Of a stretch of 64,000 bases of DNA, positions 1 through 7,610 are shown piece by piece; the first letter of the stretch is position 1; each line of letters starts with the position of its first letter. Both the position numbers and the translations under genes were made by a program. Under the pieces are notes generated by a model. That model did not search any database and had not been told where the DNA came from. It saw nothing but the letters and a program-made list of their open reading frames with translations. This DNA is from Fontivita pretiosa (GTDB taxonomy: Bacteria; Planctomycetota; Phycisphaerae; Tepidisphaerales; Tepidisphaeraceae), in the NCBI RefSeq assembly GCF_050410795.1, contig NZ_CP191258.1:1240001-1304000 (forward strand), given 5' to 3'.

Positions 1-222
1 GTTTGAGTTTCGGGTCAATGCGCATGAGAATTCCGTATCTGATGTTTCACGTGCCGCAGGGCACGAAAGTGCGAACGTTGTGCGGGCAAGATGTCGCGCT
101 GTCAAGCGCGGCGCGGCAGCCGCGATGGATGCATGGTTGAATCGCTGGAGTGCCCCAGGGGCCGGCGCCTGCGGCGGCGGCGAACCTTTGCATTGTGCCG
201 CGGCTTGCGGTATTTGATTCAG
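1..222. other. Left edge and guaA upstream region, no gene recognised
   Basis: This is the left edge of the window. A + strand frame is open from base 2 to about 217, so the end of an upstream gene cannot be excluded. Its translation (rich in Ala, Arg and Gly) resembles nothing I know. No ribosome binding site or clear promoter was found just before guaA. Confidence 0.3.
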
Positions 223-1767
223 ATGCTTCACGACGAAGTGATTCTGATCCTGGATTTCGGGTCGCAGTATTCGCAGCTCATCGCGCGTCGCGTTCGCGAA
301 GCGGGAGTGTACAGCGAGCTGGTTCGGCCCGACATTTCCCTGGAAGAGCTGCGTGCCAGGAACCCGCGGGGACTGATCCTGTCCGGCGGGCCGAGCAGCG
401 TCTATGAGCCGAATGCTCCGCGATGCGATCCGCGGATTTTCGAGCTGGGCGTGCCGGTGCTGGGGATCTGCTACGGGATGCAGCTTGGGGCACAGCTTCT
501 TGGCGGGCAGGTGAAGCCGGCGGCGGCCAGAGAGTACGGGCGAACCAAGCTTCGCATCATCCGCGACGATCCGTTTCTCAAGGGACTGCCACGCGAAACC
601 ACGGTGTGGATGAGCCACGGCGATCAGGTGCACGAGCTGCCGGCGGAGTTCGTGGCGCTGGCGACCACGCCGACGTGTCCCTTCGCCGCGGCAAAGCACG
701 TCTCACGGCCGTTCTACGGCGTGCAGTTCCATCCTGAAGTGACGCACACGCCCCGCGGCGAGCAGATCTTCCACAACTTCCTGTACGAGATCTGCAAATG
801 CTCCGGCACCTGGACGATGGGGAACTTCGTGGAGCAGGCGGTGCGCCGCATCCGCGAGCAGGTCGGCACCGGAAAGGTGATCTGCGGTCTGAGCGGCGGA
901 GTGGATTCCAGCGTCACCGCGGCGCTCTTGCACAAGGCGATCGGCGATCAGCTTGTGTGCATTTTTGTGGACAACGGGCTGCTGCGGAAAAATGAGCGGC
1001 AACGCGTGGAAGCGACGTTTCGCGACCATTTCAAAATCAACCTGGTCGTCAGCGACGCCAGCGAGCATTTCCTCCGCGAGCTCAAGGGCGTCACCGACCC
1101 GCAGCAGAAACGCAAGATCATCGGGCGTGAATTCATCGCCGCCTTCGAGCGCGAGGCCAACGCCATCGAGGGCGCGCGCTATCTGGCCCAGGGGACGCTG
1201 TATCCGGACGTGATCGAATCGGGGCGCGGGCATGCGGGCATGGCGGCGAGCATCAAGCTGCACCACAACGTCGGAGGTCTGCCCGAAGACCTGGATTTCG
1301 AGCTGGTCGAGCCGCTGCGCGAGCTGTTCAAGGACGAGGTGCGAAAGGTCGGCGAGGTGCTGGGCCTGCCCGAGGAAATTGTCTGGCGGCATCCATTTCC
1401 CGGACCGGGGCTGGCGGTGCGAATCATCGGGGAAGTGACCCCCGAGCGGCTGGCCATCCTTCGCGATGCCGACGAGATCGTGCTTGAAGAGTTGATGGCC
1501 GCCAATCTCTACCGCAAGACCGCGCAGGTGTTCGCCGTGCTGGTGCCGATCGGAACGGTGGGCGTGATGGGCGACGCCCGCAGCTACGAGGGCGTGATCG
1601 CGATTCGCGCCGTGGAGACTCAGGACTTCATGACCGCCGACTGGGCGAGGATTCCGTTCAACGTTCTGGCGGAGATGAGCAATCGGATCATCAACGAAGT
1701 GCGGGGCGTCAACCGGGTCGTTTACGACATATCCAGCAAACCGCCGGCAACAATTGAATGGGAGTAG
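223..1767 (+). CDS. guaA: GMP synthase (glutamine-hydrolysing)
   Basis: GuaA makes GMP from XMP, ATP and glutamine in the cytoplasm, the last step of guanine nucleotide synthesis. The N-terminal class I glutamine amidotransferase domain (about residues 5-195) has the nucleophile Cys83 in GICYGMQ and His170/Glu172 in FHPE. The ATP-pyrophosphatase domain follows with the P-loop SGGVDSS at about 224-230. The C-terminal dimerisation domain ends in KPPATIEWE, as in the family. The 514-residue length is normal. The frame is open upstream to base 91, but the extra 44 residues are Arg-rich and unlike the family, so I start at ATG 223, right before the conserved DFGSQYSQLI. No clear ribosome binding site precedes it. 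Confidence 0.97.
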   Translation: MLHDEVILILDFGSQYSQLIARRVREAGVYSELVRPDISLEELRARNPRGLILSGGPSSVYEPNAPRCDPRIFELGVPVLGICYGMQLGAQLLGGQVKPAAAREYGRTKLRIIRDDPFLKGLPRETTVWMSHGDQVHELPAEFVALATTPTCPFAAAKHVSRPFYGVQFHPEVTHTPRGEQIFHNFLYEICKCSGTWTMGNFVEQAVRRIREQVGTGKVICGLSGGVDSSVTAALLHKAIGDQLVCIFVDNGLLRKNERQRVEATFRDHFKINLVVSDASEHFLRELKGVTDPQQKRKIIGREFIAAFEREANAIEGARYLAQGTLYPDVIESGRGHAGMAASIKLHHNVGGLPEDLDFELVEPLRELFKDEVRKVGEVLGLPEEIVWRHPFPGPGLAVRIIGEVTPERLAILRDADEIVLEELMAANLYRKTAQVFAVLVPIGTVGVMGDARSYEGVIAIRAVETQDFMTADWARIPFNVLAEMSNRIINEVRGVNRVVYDISSKPPATIEWE

Positions 1768-1909
1768 TGAGTACAGACTGTTGCTGGGCGCACGTCGATT
1801 CGGAGCTGCACCACGCGCTTTGCGCGGGCACAAATCATTACTGATCAAGATGTCGCGATAAATTCAAGCTGCTCCAAGTGAAAAACCGGCGAAGGGTGTG
1901 GCCGAGTCC

Positions 1910-1938
1910 TTGATCACGGGATATCCGTGTCCTATGAT
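1910..1938 (+). promoter_or_regulatory. Probable sigma-70-type promoter of nifJ with internal inverted repeat
   Basis: A TTGATC box (1910-1915) and a TATGAT box (1933-1938) are separated by exactly 17 bases and lie 42 bases before the nifJ start. The spacer holds CACGG and CCGTG arms around GATAT (1915-1929), which could be a repressor site. A GAAAGG ribosome binding site follows just before the start codon. The promoter call rests on sequence alone. Confidence 0.5.
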
Positions 1939-1980
1939 CCGCTGACTTTCCGTGGCAGTGAATTCTGAAAGGCATGCCCG

Positions 1981-4900
1981 ATGACTCTCGCTGTAGAACC
2001 CATCGTTAAGGACACGACCCGCAAACAGGTACCGCCTGCGCAATGGAAGACGCTGGACGGCAATGAGGCCGCCGCGTCGGTGGCTTACCGGCTCAGTGAA
2101 GTGATTGCCATCTATCCGATCACACCAAGCTCGCCCATGGGCGAGCTTTGTGATGAATGGGCCGCGCAGGGAATGAAGAACCTGTGGGGCACCGTTCCCA
2201 GCGTGACGGAAATGCAGTCCGAAGGCGGCGCCGCCGGCGCCGTGCACGGGGCGGCTCAGGCCGGGGCGCTGGCGACCACGTTCACCGCCAGCCAGGGCCT
2301 TTTGCTGATGATCCCCAACATGTACAAGATCGCCGGGGAACTCACGCCGTTCGTGATGCACGTGACGGCCCGCACGCTGGCGACGCATGCGCTGTCGATC
2401 TTCGGGGATCATTCCGACGTGATGGCCTGCCGCCAGACCGGATTTGCCCTGCTCTGTTCCGGCAGCGTTCAGGAGGCGCACGATCTGGCGCTGATCGCGC
2501 ACGCCGCCACGCTCGACAGTCGCGTGCCCTTCCTGCACTTTTTCGATGGGTTCCGCACCAGCCACGAAGTGGCCAAGATTCAGGTGCTCGACGACGAAGT
2601 GCTCGAGAAAATGATCAACCCGCAGGCGATCGAGGCGCATCGCCAGCGGGCGCTGACGCCCGACGCGCCCAAGATTCGCGGCACGGCGCAGAACCCGGAC
2701 ACGTTTTTCCAGGCGCGTGAGGCGTGCAACCGCTTCTACGACGCCTGCCCGGGCGTAGTGAAGGCCGCGATGGAGAAATTCGGCAAGCTCACCGGCAGGA
2801 AGTACTCGCTGTTCGATTACGTGGGCGCGCCCGATGCCGATCGGGTCATCGTCATCATGGGCTCGGGCACGCAGACGGTCGACCAGACCGTGCAGCGGCT
2901 GGGCGAACGTTTCGGGGAAAAGCTGGGCGTGGTGAAGGTACGGCTGTTCCGCCCCTGGAGCGTGCCCGATTTCATCGCCGCGCTTCCCAAGACGGTCAGG
3001 AAGATCGCGGTGCTGGATCGCACCAAGGAGCCGGGCGCGATCGGCGAGCCGCTGTATCAGGATGTGGTCACCGCCCTGCGCGAGGCCAGGGACCAGGGCC
3101 TGATCAGCACTGAACCGACCGTCATCGGCGGGCGATACGGGCTGAGCAGCAAGGAATTCACCCCCGCAATGGTCAAGGCAATCTTCGACGAGCTGAAAAA
3201 AGACAAGCCCAAGAACCACTTCACGATCGGCATCGTCGATGACGTGACGCACACGTCGCTGGATTACGACCCGGAGTTCAACATCGAAGGCGCCGACATC
3301 GTCAAGGCGGTGTTCTTCGGGCTGGGCGCCGACGGAACCGTCGGGGCCAACAAGAACTCGATCAAGATCATCGGCGAGGAAACCGACAACTTCGCCCAGG
3401 GATATTTCGTGTACGACTCCAAGAAGAGTGGAGCGATCACGATCAGCCATCTGCGATTCGGTCCCAGGCCGATCCGCTCGGCGTATCTGATCCGCCAGGC
3501 GAACTTCGTGGCGGCGCACCAGTTCACGTTCATGGAGAAGTACGACGTGCTGGAGTACGCCGCGCCGGGCGCCACGTTCCTGCTCAACGCCCCGTGGGGG
3601 CCGCAGGAAGTCTGGGACCATCTGCCGCGCGAAGTCCAGCAGCAGATCATCGACAAGAAGCTGAAGTTCTACGTGATCGACGCGTACAAGGTCGCCCGCG
3701 AGACCGGCATGGGCGTGCGGATCAACACGATCATGCAGACGTGCTTCTTCGCGATTTCCGGCGTGCTGCCGCGCGAGCAGGCGATCGCGCAGATCAAAAA
3801 GGCGATCGAGAAGACCTACGGCCGAAAGGGCAGGGAGATCGTCGAGAAGAACTTCGCGGCGGTGGATCACACACTGGCTCATCTGCACGAGGTTAAGGTT
3901 CCCGGGCAGGTCACCTCCACGATCAGGATGCCGCCGATCGTCAGCGAGGAAGCGCCCGATTTCGTCAAGCGCGTCACTGCGGTGATGATGGCCAACAAGG
4001 GGGATCTGCTGCCGGTCAGCGCGTTTCCGGTGGATGGCACCTGGCCGCCGGGCACGACCCGATGGGAGAAACGCAACATCGCCACGGAGATTCCGGTGTG
4101 GGATCCGGCGATCTGCATCCAGTGCAACAAGTGCGCGATGGTCTGCCCGCACGCGGCCATCCGGGCAAACGTCTATCCTCCAGAATATCTGGCCAACGCG
4201 CCGGCGACGTTCAAGTCCACCGACTACAAGGCCGCCGACTTCAAGGGCTTCAAGTACACCATCCAGGTGGCGCCGGAGGACTGCACCGGATGCAGGCTGT
4301 GCGTCTCGGTCTGCCCCGCCAAGGACAAGTCCAATCCGAAACACAAGGCGATCAACATGGCCGAGCAGATGCCGCTGCGTCAGAGCGAGCGGGAGAACTA
4401 CCGGTTCTTCCTGAGCCTGCCGGAGCCGGATCGCACGCGAATCCGCATCGACGTCAAGGGCAGCCAGTTCATGCTGCCGCTGTTCGAGTACAGCGGCGCC
4501 TGTGCCGGGTGTGGCGAGACGCCTTACATCAAGCTGCTCACGCAGCTCTTCGGCGACCGGACGCTGATCGCCAACGCCACCGGCTGCTCGTCGATCTACG
4601 GCGGCAATCTGCCGACCACGCCGTATTGCACGAACCGCGAGGGACGCGGGCCGGCATGGTCCAACTCGCTGTTCGAGGACAACGCCGAATTTGGCCTGGG
4701 CTTCCGTCTGGGCATCAACAGCAACCGCCAGATCGCCACGATGCTGCTCAAGCAGCTTTCCAGCCGGGTGGGTGAGAACCTGGTCAGCCAGATCCTCCAG
4801 GCACAGCAGGATGACGAGGCGGGGATCGCGGCGCAGCGTGCCCGGGTGGCGGAGCTGAAAAAGAAGCTGGCGGAGATCCCGACCGCCGAAGCGCGGGCGC

Positions 4901-5610
4901 TGCAACAGCTCGCTGACTACCTGGTCCGCAAGAGCGTGTGGATCGTCGGAGGCGACGGATGGGCCTACGACATCGGGTATGGCGGACTGGACCACGTGCT
5001 GGCGTCGGGGCACGACGTGAACGTGCTGGTGCTGGATACGGAGGTGTACAGCAACACGGGCGGGCAGGCGTCCAAGGCGACTCCGATGGGCGCCGCCGCC
5101 AAGTTCGCCGCCGCCGGAAAAGCCACGCCCAAAAAAGACCTGGGCCTGATGGCGATGGCGTACGGAAACGTCTACGTGGCGCGCGTCGCCTTCGGCGCCA
5201 AGGACGTGCAGACGGTCAAGGCGTTCCTCGAGGCCGAAAGCTATCGCGGGCCTTCGCTGATCATCGCCTACTGCCACTGCATCGCGCACGGTTACGACCT
5301 GGCGTTCGGAGCCGATCAGCAGAAGCTGGCGGTGGAAAGCGGCTACTGGCCGCTGTACCGCTACGATCCGCGTCGTCTGGCCAGCGGACAAAGCCCGCTT
5401 CAGCTCGACTCGACGCCGCCCAAGGCGCCGCTCACGGAATTCGTCAAGAACGAGACTCGTTTCCGGATGGTCGAGCGGCAGGATCCGGCCCGGTTCCGCG
5501 AGCTGATCGCCGCCAGCCAGCAGTACGCCGCAAGGCAACTGGCGCTGTATCAGGAACTGGCCAAAGGTCTGGGTGGTGCCAGCGGGAACGGGGAGAAAAC
5601 ACAAGAGTGA
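1981..5610 (+). CDS. nifJ: Pyruvate:ferredoxin (flavodoxin) oxidoreductase
   Basis: This is a single-chain PFOR of 1209 residues, close to the usual 1170-1200. It oxidises pyruvate with CoA to acetyl-CoA and CO2 and passes electrons to ferredoxin or flavodoxin in the cytoplasm. Domains in order: the pyrimidine-binding domain with the YPITPSSPMGE motif near residue 45, the gamma-type domain, a two-cluster ferredoxin domain (CIQCNKCAMVCPH, then CTGCRLCVSVCPA), the CAGCGE region, and the thiamine diphosphate domain with GDGWAYDIGYGGLDH and SNTGGQ. ATG 1981 has a GAAAGG ribosome binding site and a promoter upstream. The gene is intact and is followed in the same direction by a DHOD-like gene. It points to an anaerobic or microaerobic side to metabolism. 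Confidence 0.97.
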   Translation: MTLAVEPIVKDTTRKQVPPAQWKTLDGNEAAASVAYRLSEVIAIYPITPSSPMGELCDEWAAQGMKNLWGTVPSVTEMQSEGGAAGAVHGAAQAGALATTFTASQGLLLMIPNMYKIAGELTPFVMHVTARTLATHALSIFGDHSDVMACRQTGFALLCSGSVQEAHDLALIAHAATLDSRVPFLHFFDGFRTSHEVAKIQVLDDEVLEKMINPQAIEAHRQRALTPDAPKIRGTAQNPDTFFQAREACNRFYDACPGVVKAAMEKFGKLTGRKYSLFDYVGAPDADRVIVIMGSGTQTVDQTVQRLGERFGEKLGVVKVRLFRPWSVPDFIAALPKTVRKIAVLDRTKEPGAIGEPLYQDVVTALREARDQGLISTEPTVIGGRYGLSSKEFTPAMVKAIFDELKKDKPKNHFTIGIVDDVTHTSLDYDPEFNIEGADIVKAVFFGLGADGTVGANKNSIKIIGEETDNFAQGYFVYDSKKSGAITISHLRFGPRPIRSAYLIRQANFVAAHQFTFMEKYDVLEYAAPGATFLLNAPWGPQEVWDHLPREVQQQIIDKKLKFYVIDAYKVARETGMGVRINTIMQTCFFAISGVLPREQAIAQIKKAIEKTYGRKGREIVEKNFAAVDHTLAHLHEVKVPGQVTSTIRMPPIVSEEAPDFVKRVTAVMMANKGDLLPVSAFPVDGTWPPGTTRWEKRNIATEIPVWDPAICIQCNKCAMVCPHAAIRANVYPPEYLANAPATFKSTDYKAADFKGFKYTIQVAPEDCTGCRLCVSVCPAKDKSNPKHKAINMAEQMPLRQSERENYRFFLSLPEPDRTRIRIDVKGSQFMLPLFEYSGACAGCGETPYIKLLTQLFGDRTLIANATGCSSIYGGNLPTTPYCTNREGRGPAWSNSLFEDNAEFGLGFRLGINSNRQIATMLLKQLSSRVGENLVSQILQAQQDDEAGIAAQRARVAELKKKLAEIPTAEARALQQLADYLVRKSVWIVGGDGWAYDIGYGGLDHVLASGHDVNVLVLDTEVYSNTGGQASKATPMGAAAKFAAAGKATPKKDLGLMAMAYGNVYVARVAFGAKDVQTVKAFLEAESYRGPSLIIAYCHCIAHGYDLAFGADQQKLAVESGYWPLYRYDPRRLASGQSPLQLDSTPPKAPLTEFVKNETRFRMVERQDPARFRELIAASQQYAARQLALYQELAKGLGGASGNGEKTQE

Positions 5611-5634
5611 ATTCGAATCTCGGCTTTTGACTTT

Positions 5635-5709
5635 CGATTCCTGACTTCGGATCTGACACTGCGCGATGCACGAGTTGCGGATCTGAAGGCTCGAATCGGT
5701 CAGGAATCG
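5635..5709. repeat. Inverted repeat in the nifJ-DHOD-like gap
   Basis: The 123-base gap between nifJ and the next gene contains perfect 11-base arms, CGATTCCTGAC (5635-5645) and GTCAGGAATCG (5699-5709). The sequence between is rich in short CGGATCTGA repeats. It resembles the other gap hairpins near 11.6 and 55.4 kb in sitting between co-directional genes. It could be an attenuator, an mRNA-stability hairpin or a mobile palindromic repeat. Confidence 0.5.
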
Positions 5710-5733
5710 AGAATCACATACGGGAGTCCGTCC

Positions 5734-6735
5734 ATGGACCTGTCCACTACTTACCTGGGTCTGCGGCTGAGCAGTCCGCTGATGCCCGGCGCCTCGCCGA
5801 TGGTTGATGACCTCGACACCGTGCGACGCCTGGAAGATGCCGGCGCCAGCGCCATCGTCATGCACTCGCTGTTCGAGGAACAGATCACCGGCGAGAAGCT
5901 GGCGACCATCTACCACATGGAGCTGTACGCCGACAGCTATTCCGAAGCCCTGAGCTACTTCCCGCGAAGCGATGACTTTGCCCTGGGACCGGATCAGTAC
6001 CTGGAGCAGATCCAGCGGATCAAGCAGGCGGTGAACGTGCCGGTGATCGGGTCGCTCAACGGCACGACCCCCGGCGGATGGATCGAGTACGCCAAGCAGA
6101 TCGAGCAGGCCGGGGCCGACGCACTGGAGCTGAACACGTATTTCGTGGCGACCGATCCGCAGGAGACCGGCTGGGCCGTCGAGCTGCGAATCCTGGAGGT
6201 CGTCCGCGCCGTGTGCGAATCGGTGACGATCCCCGTTGCCGTCAAGCTCTCGCCCTACTTTTCTTCCCTGGCCAACTTCGTGTATCGCCTTGACGAGGCC
6301 GGCGTCGAGGGACTTGTCCTGTTCAACCGCTTCTATCAGCCCGACATTGACATCGATCTGCTGGAGGCCGTGCCGACGCTCAAGCTCAGCGACTCCAGCG
6401 AGCTGCTGCTGAGGCTCAGGTGGCTGGCGATCCTCTCGCGGCAGATCAGCGCGAGCCTGGCCTGCTCCGGAGGCGTGCACACGGCGCAGGACGCGATCAA
6501 GGCGGTGATGGCCGGCGCCGACGCGGTGCAGGTGGTCTCGGCCCTGCTGCGGCATGGGCCGGAGCATCTGAAGGTGATCCGCGACGACATGGTCAAGTGG
6601 ATGGAGGAAAACAGCTATTCGAGTCTGCGGCAGATGCGCGGCAGCATGGCGCTGAATCGCTGTCCGGATCCGCAGGCGTTCGAGCGCGCCAATTACATGC
6701 GCACGCTGCACAGTTGGCGTGCGGCCAACACGTAG
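5734..6735 (+). CDS. Dihydroorotate dehydrogenase-like protein, PFOR-linked type
   Basis: A 333-residue TIM-barrel flavoprotein of the dihydroorotate dehydrogenase/dihydropyrimidine dehydrogenase family. It opens with MDLSTTYLGLRLSSPLMPGAS and contains a GSLNGTTPGGW loop, the ELNTYF segment and the PVAVKLSPYF strand, where Lys would contact the flavin. The phosphate-binding end is SGGVHTAQDAIKAVMAGADAVQ. The Cys or Ser base of true DHODs was not clearly recognised. Genes annotated as DHOD-like often follow PFOR genes, so a role linked to pyruvate or ferredoxin metabolism, rather than pyrimidine synthesis, is my inference. A gap with an inverted repeat separates it from nifJ. ATG 5734 follows GGGAG. 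Confidence 0.85.
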   Translation: MDLSTTYLGLRLSSPLMPGASPMVDDLDTVRRLEDAGASAIVMHSLFEEQITGEKLATIYHMELYADSYSEALSYFPRSDDFALGPDQYLEQIQRIKQAVNVPVIGSLNGTTPGGWIEYAKQIEQAGADALELNTYFVATDPQETGWAVELRILEVVRAVCESVTIPVAVKLSPYFSSLANFVYRLDEAGVEGLVLFNRFYQPDIDIDLLEAVPTLKLSDSSELLLRLRWLAILSRQISASLACSGGVHTAQDAIKAVMAGADAVQVVSALLRHGPEHLKVIRDDMVKWMEENSYSSLRQMRGSMALNRCPDPQAFERANYMRTLHSWRAANT

Positions 6736-6829
6736 CCACCAGACAATCCGGCCGAACGCCGATCAACGCGCATTGGCCAGTGTCCGGTCCTGGCCATAAG
6801 CGGATCATTGGCAGGACCAGTCCCTCCGT

Positions 6830-7495
6830 TCATTGCCCGGTTTCCACCAGGATTTTTCTGGCAACCGCCGTGCCCAGTATGGTCTGCTGCCGCCCTTGCG
6901 GTAGCACGCGAACCGCCTGCGCGATCTCGTCGCGCGACTCGACGGTTACGGTCACGCCCGGCGTCAGACCGCAACGATCGATGAACTGCAAGAACGCCGG
7001 CTCCTGGTCGATGATCCGCGCCACCCGCATGGGGCGATGCGGCTCGCAGTCGGCCAGGCTTCGCGTAGGCGACTGATCCACGTCTCCCCGCGCCGTGGGG
7101 ATCGGATCGCCATGAGGATCCACCCTGGGGTGGCCAAGCAGCGCGTCGATCCGATCCAGCACCTTCTCCGAAATCGCGTGCTCCAGCTCCTCGGCCTCTT
7201 CGTGAACTTCCGACCAGTCCAACCCCAGCACCTTGACCAGAAACAACTCGACCAGGCGATGGCGGCGAAGCACATGCAGCGCAAGCTGCTCCCCGCCACT
7301 GGTCAGGCGAACTCCCGTCCGCGGCTCGTAGCTGACCAGCCCCGAATCGGCCAACGCCTTGATCATGCTGGTGGCAGTGCCCGGCACAACCCGCATGACG
7401 CTGGCCAGCCGCCCCATCGAGACAAGCTGCTCTGGCGACTGCTGCTGCTGAAGGTAAAGCTGTTTGAGGTAGTTTTCGACGGTGCTGCTGGGCAT
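6830..7495 (-). CDS. DtxR/MntR-family metal-dependent repressor
   Basis: A 221-residue DtxR-type regulator. The N-terminal winged helix-turn-helix (about 1-70) includes MGRLASVMRVVPGTATSMIKALADSGLV. The metal-binding dimerisation domain (about 70-140) has EVHEEAEELEHAIS and DPHGDPIP, which carry the usual Glu, His and Asp ligands. A FeoA-like SH3 domain forms the C terminus (about 150-220). It faces the Nramp gene across a 115-base gap containing an inverted repeat at 7532-7563. The likely job is metal-loaded repression of manganese or iron uptake here and perhaps of the downstream ABC operon. Mn versus Fe specificity cannot be read from the sequence. Confidence 0.9.
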   Translation of the reverse strand: MPSSTVENYLKQLYLQQQQSPEQLVSMGRLASVMRVVPGTATSMIKALADSGLVSYEPRTGVRLTSGGEQLALHVLRRHRLVELFLVKVLGLDWSEVHEEAEELEHAISEKVLDRIDALLGHPRVDPHGDPIPTARGDVDQSPTRSLADCEPHRPMRVARIIDQEPAFLQFIDRCGLTPGVTVTVESRDEIAQAVRVLPQGRQQTILGTAVARKILVETGQ

Positions 7496-7531
7496 GACCG
7501 ACTCCGCACGGACACTTCAGCCAGATGATAG

Positions 7532-7573
7532 CCTTCGATGAGTCGTTTGACAAAGATCGAAGGATGATATACT
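7532..7573 (+). promoter_or_regulatory. Promoter and operator of the Nramp-USP gene
   Basis: Perfect 8-base arms CCTTCGAT (7532-7539) and ATCGAAGG (7556-7563) flank and overlap a TTGACA box (7547-7552). A TATACT box follows at 7568-7573 with a 15-base spacer, short but usable in repressor-controlled promoters. The position between divergent regulator and transporter genes suggests a DtxR/MntR operator; this is inference. Confidence 0.5.
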
Positions 7574-7610
7574 CTTTTTTGGACGCTCAAAATCTCCACC
7601 TGGACCTTCC

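Noticed and set aside
1864..6711. A 1615-codon open frame on the minus strand across nifJ and the DHOD-like gene
   Set aside because: It is antisense to two well-matched genes, has an Arg/His/Gln-rich composition and no domain. It results from GC-rich third positions.
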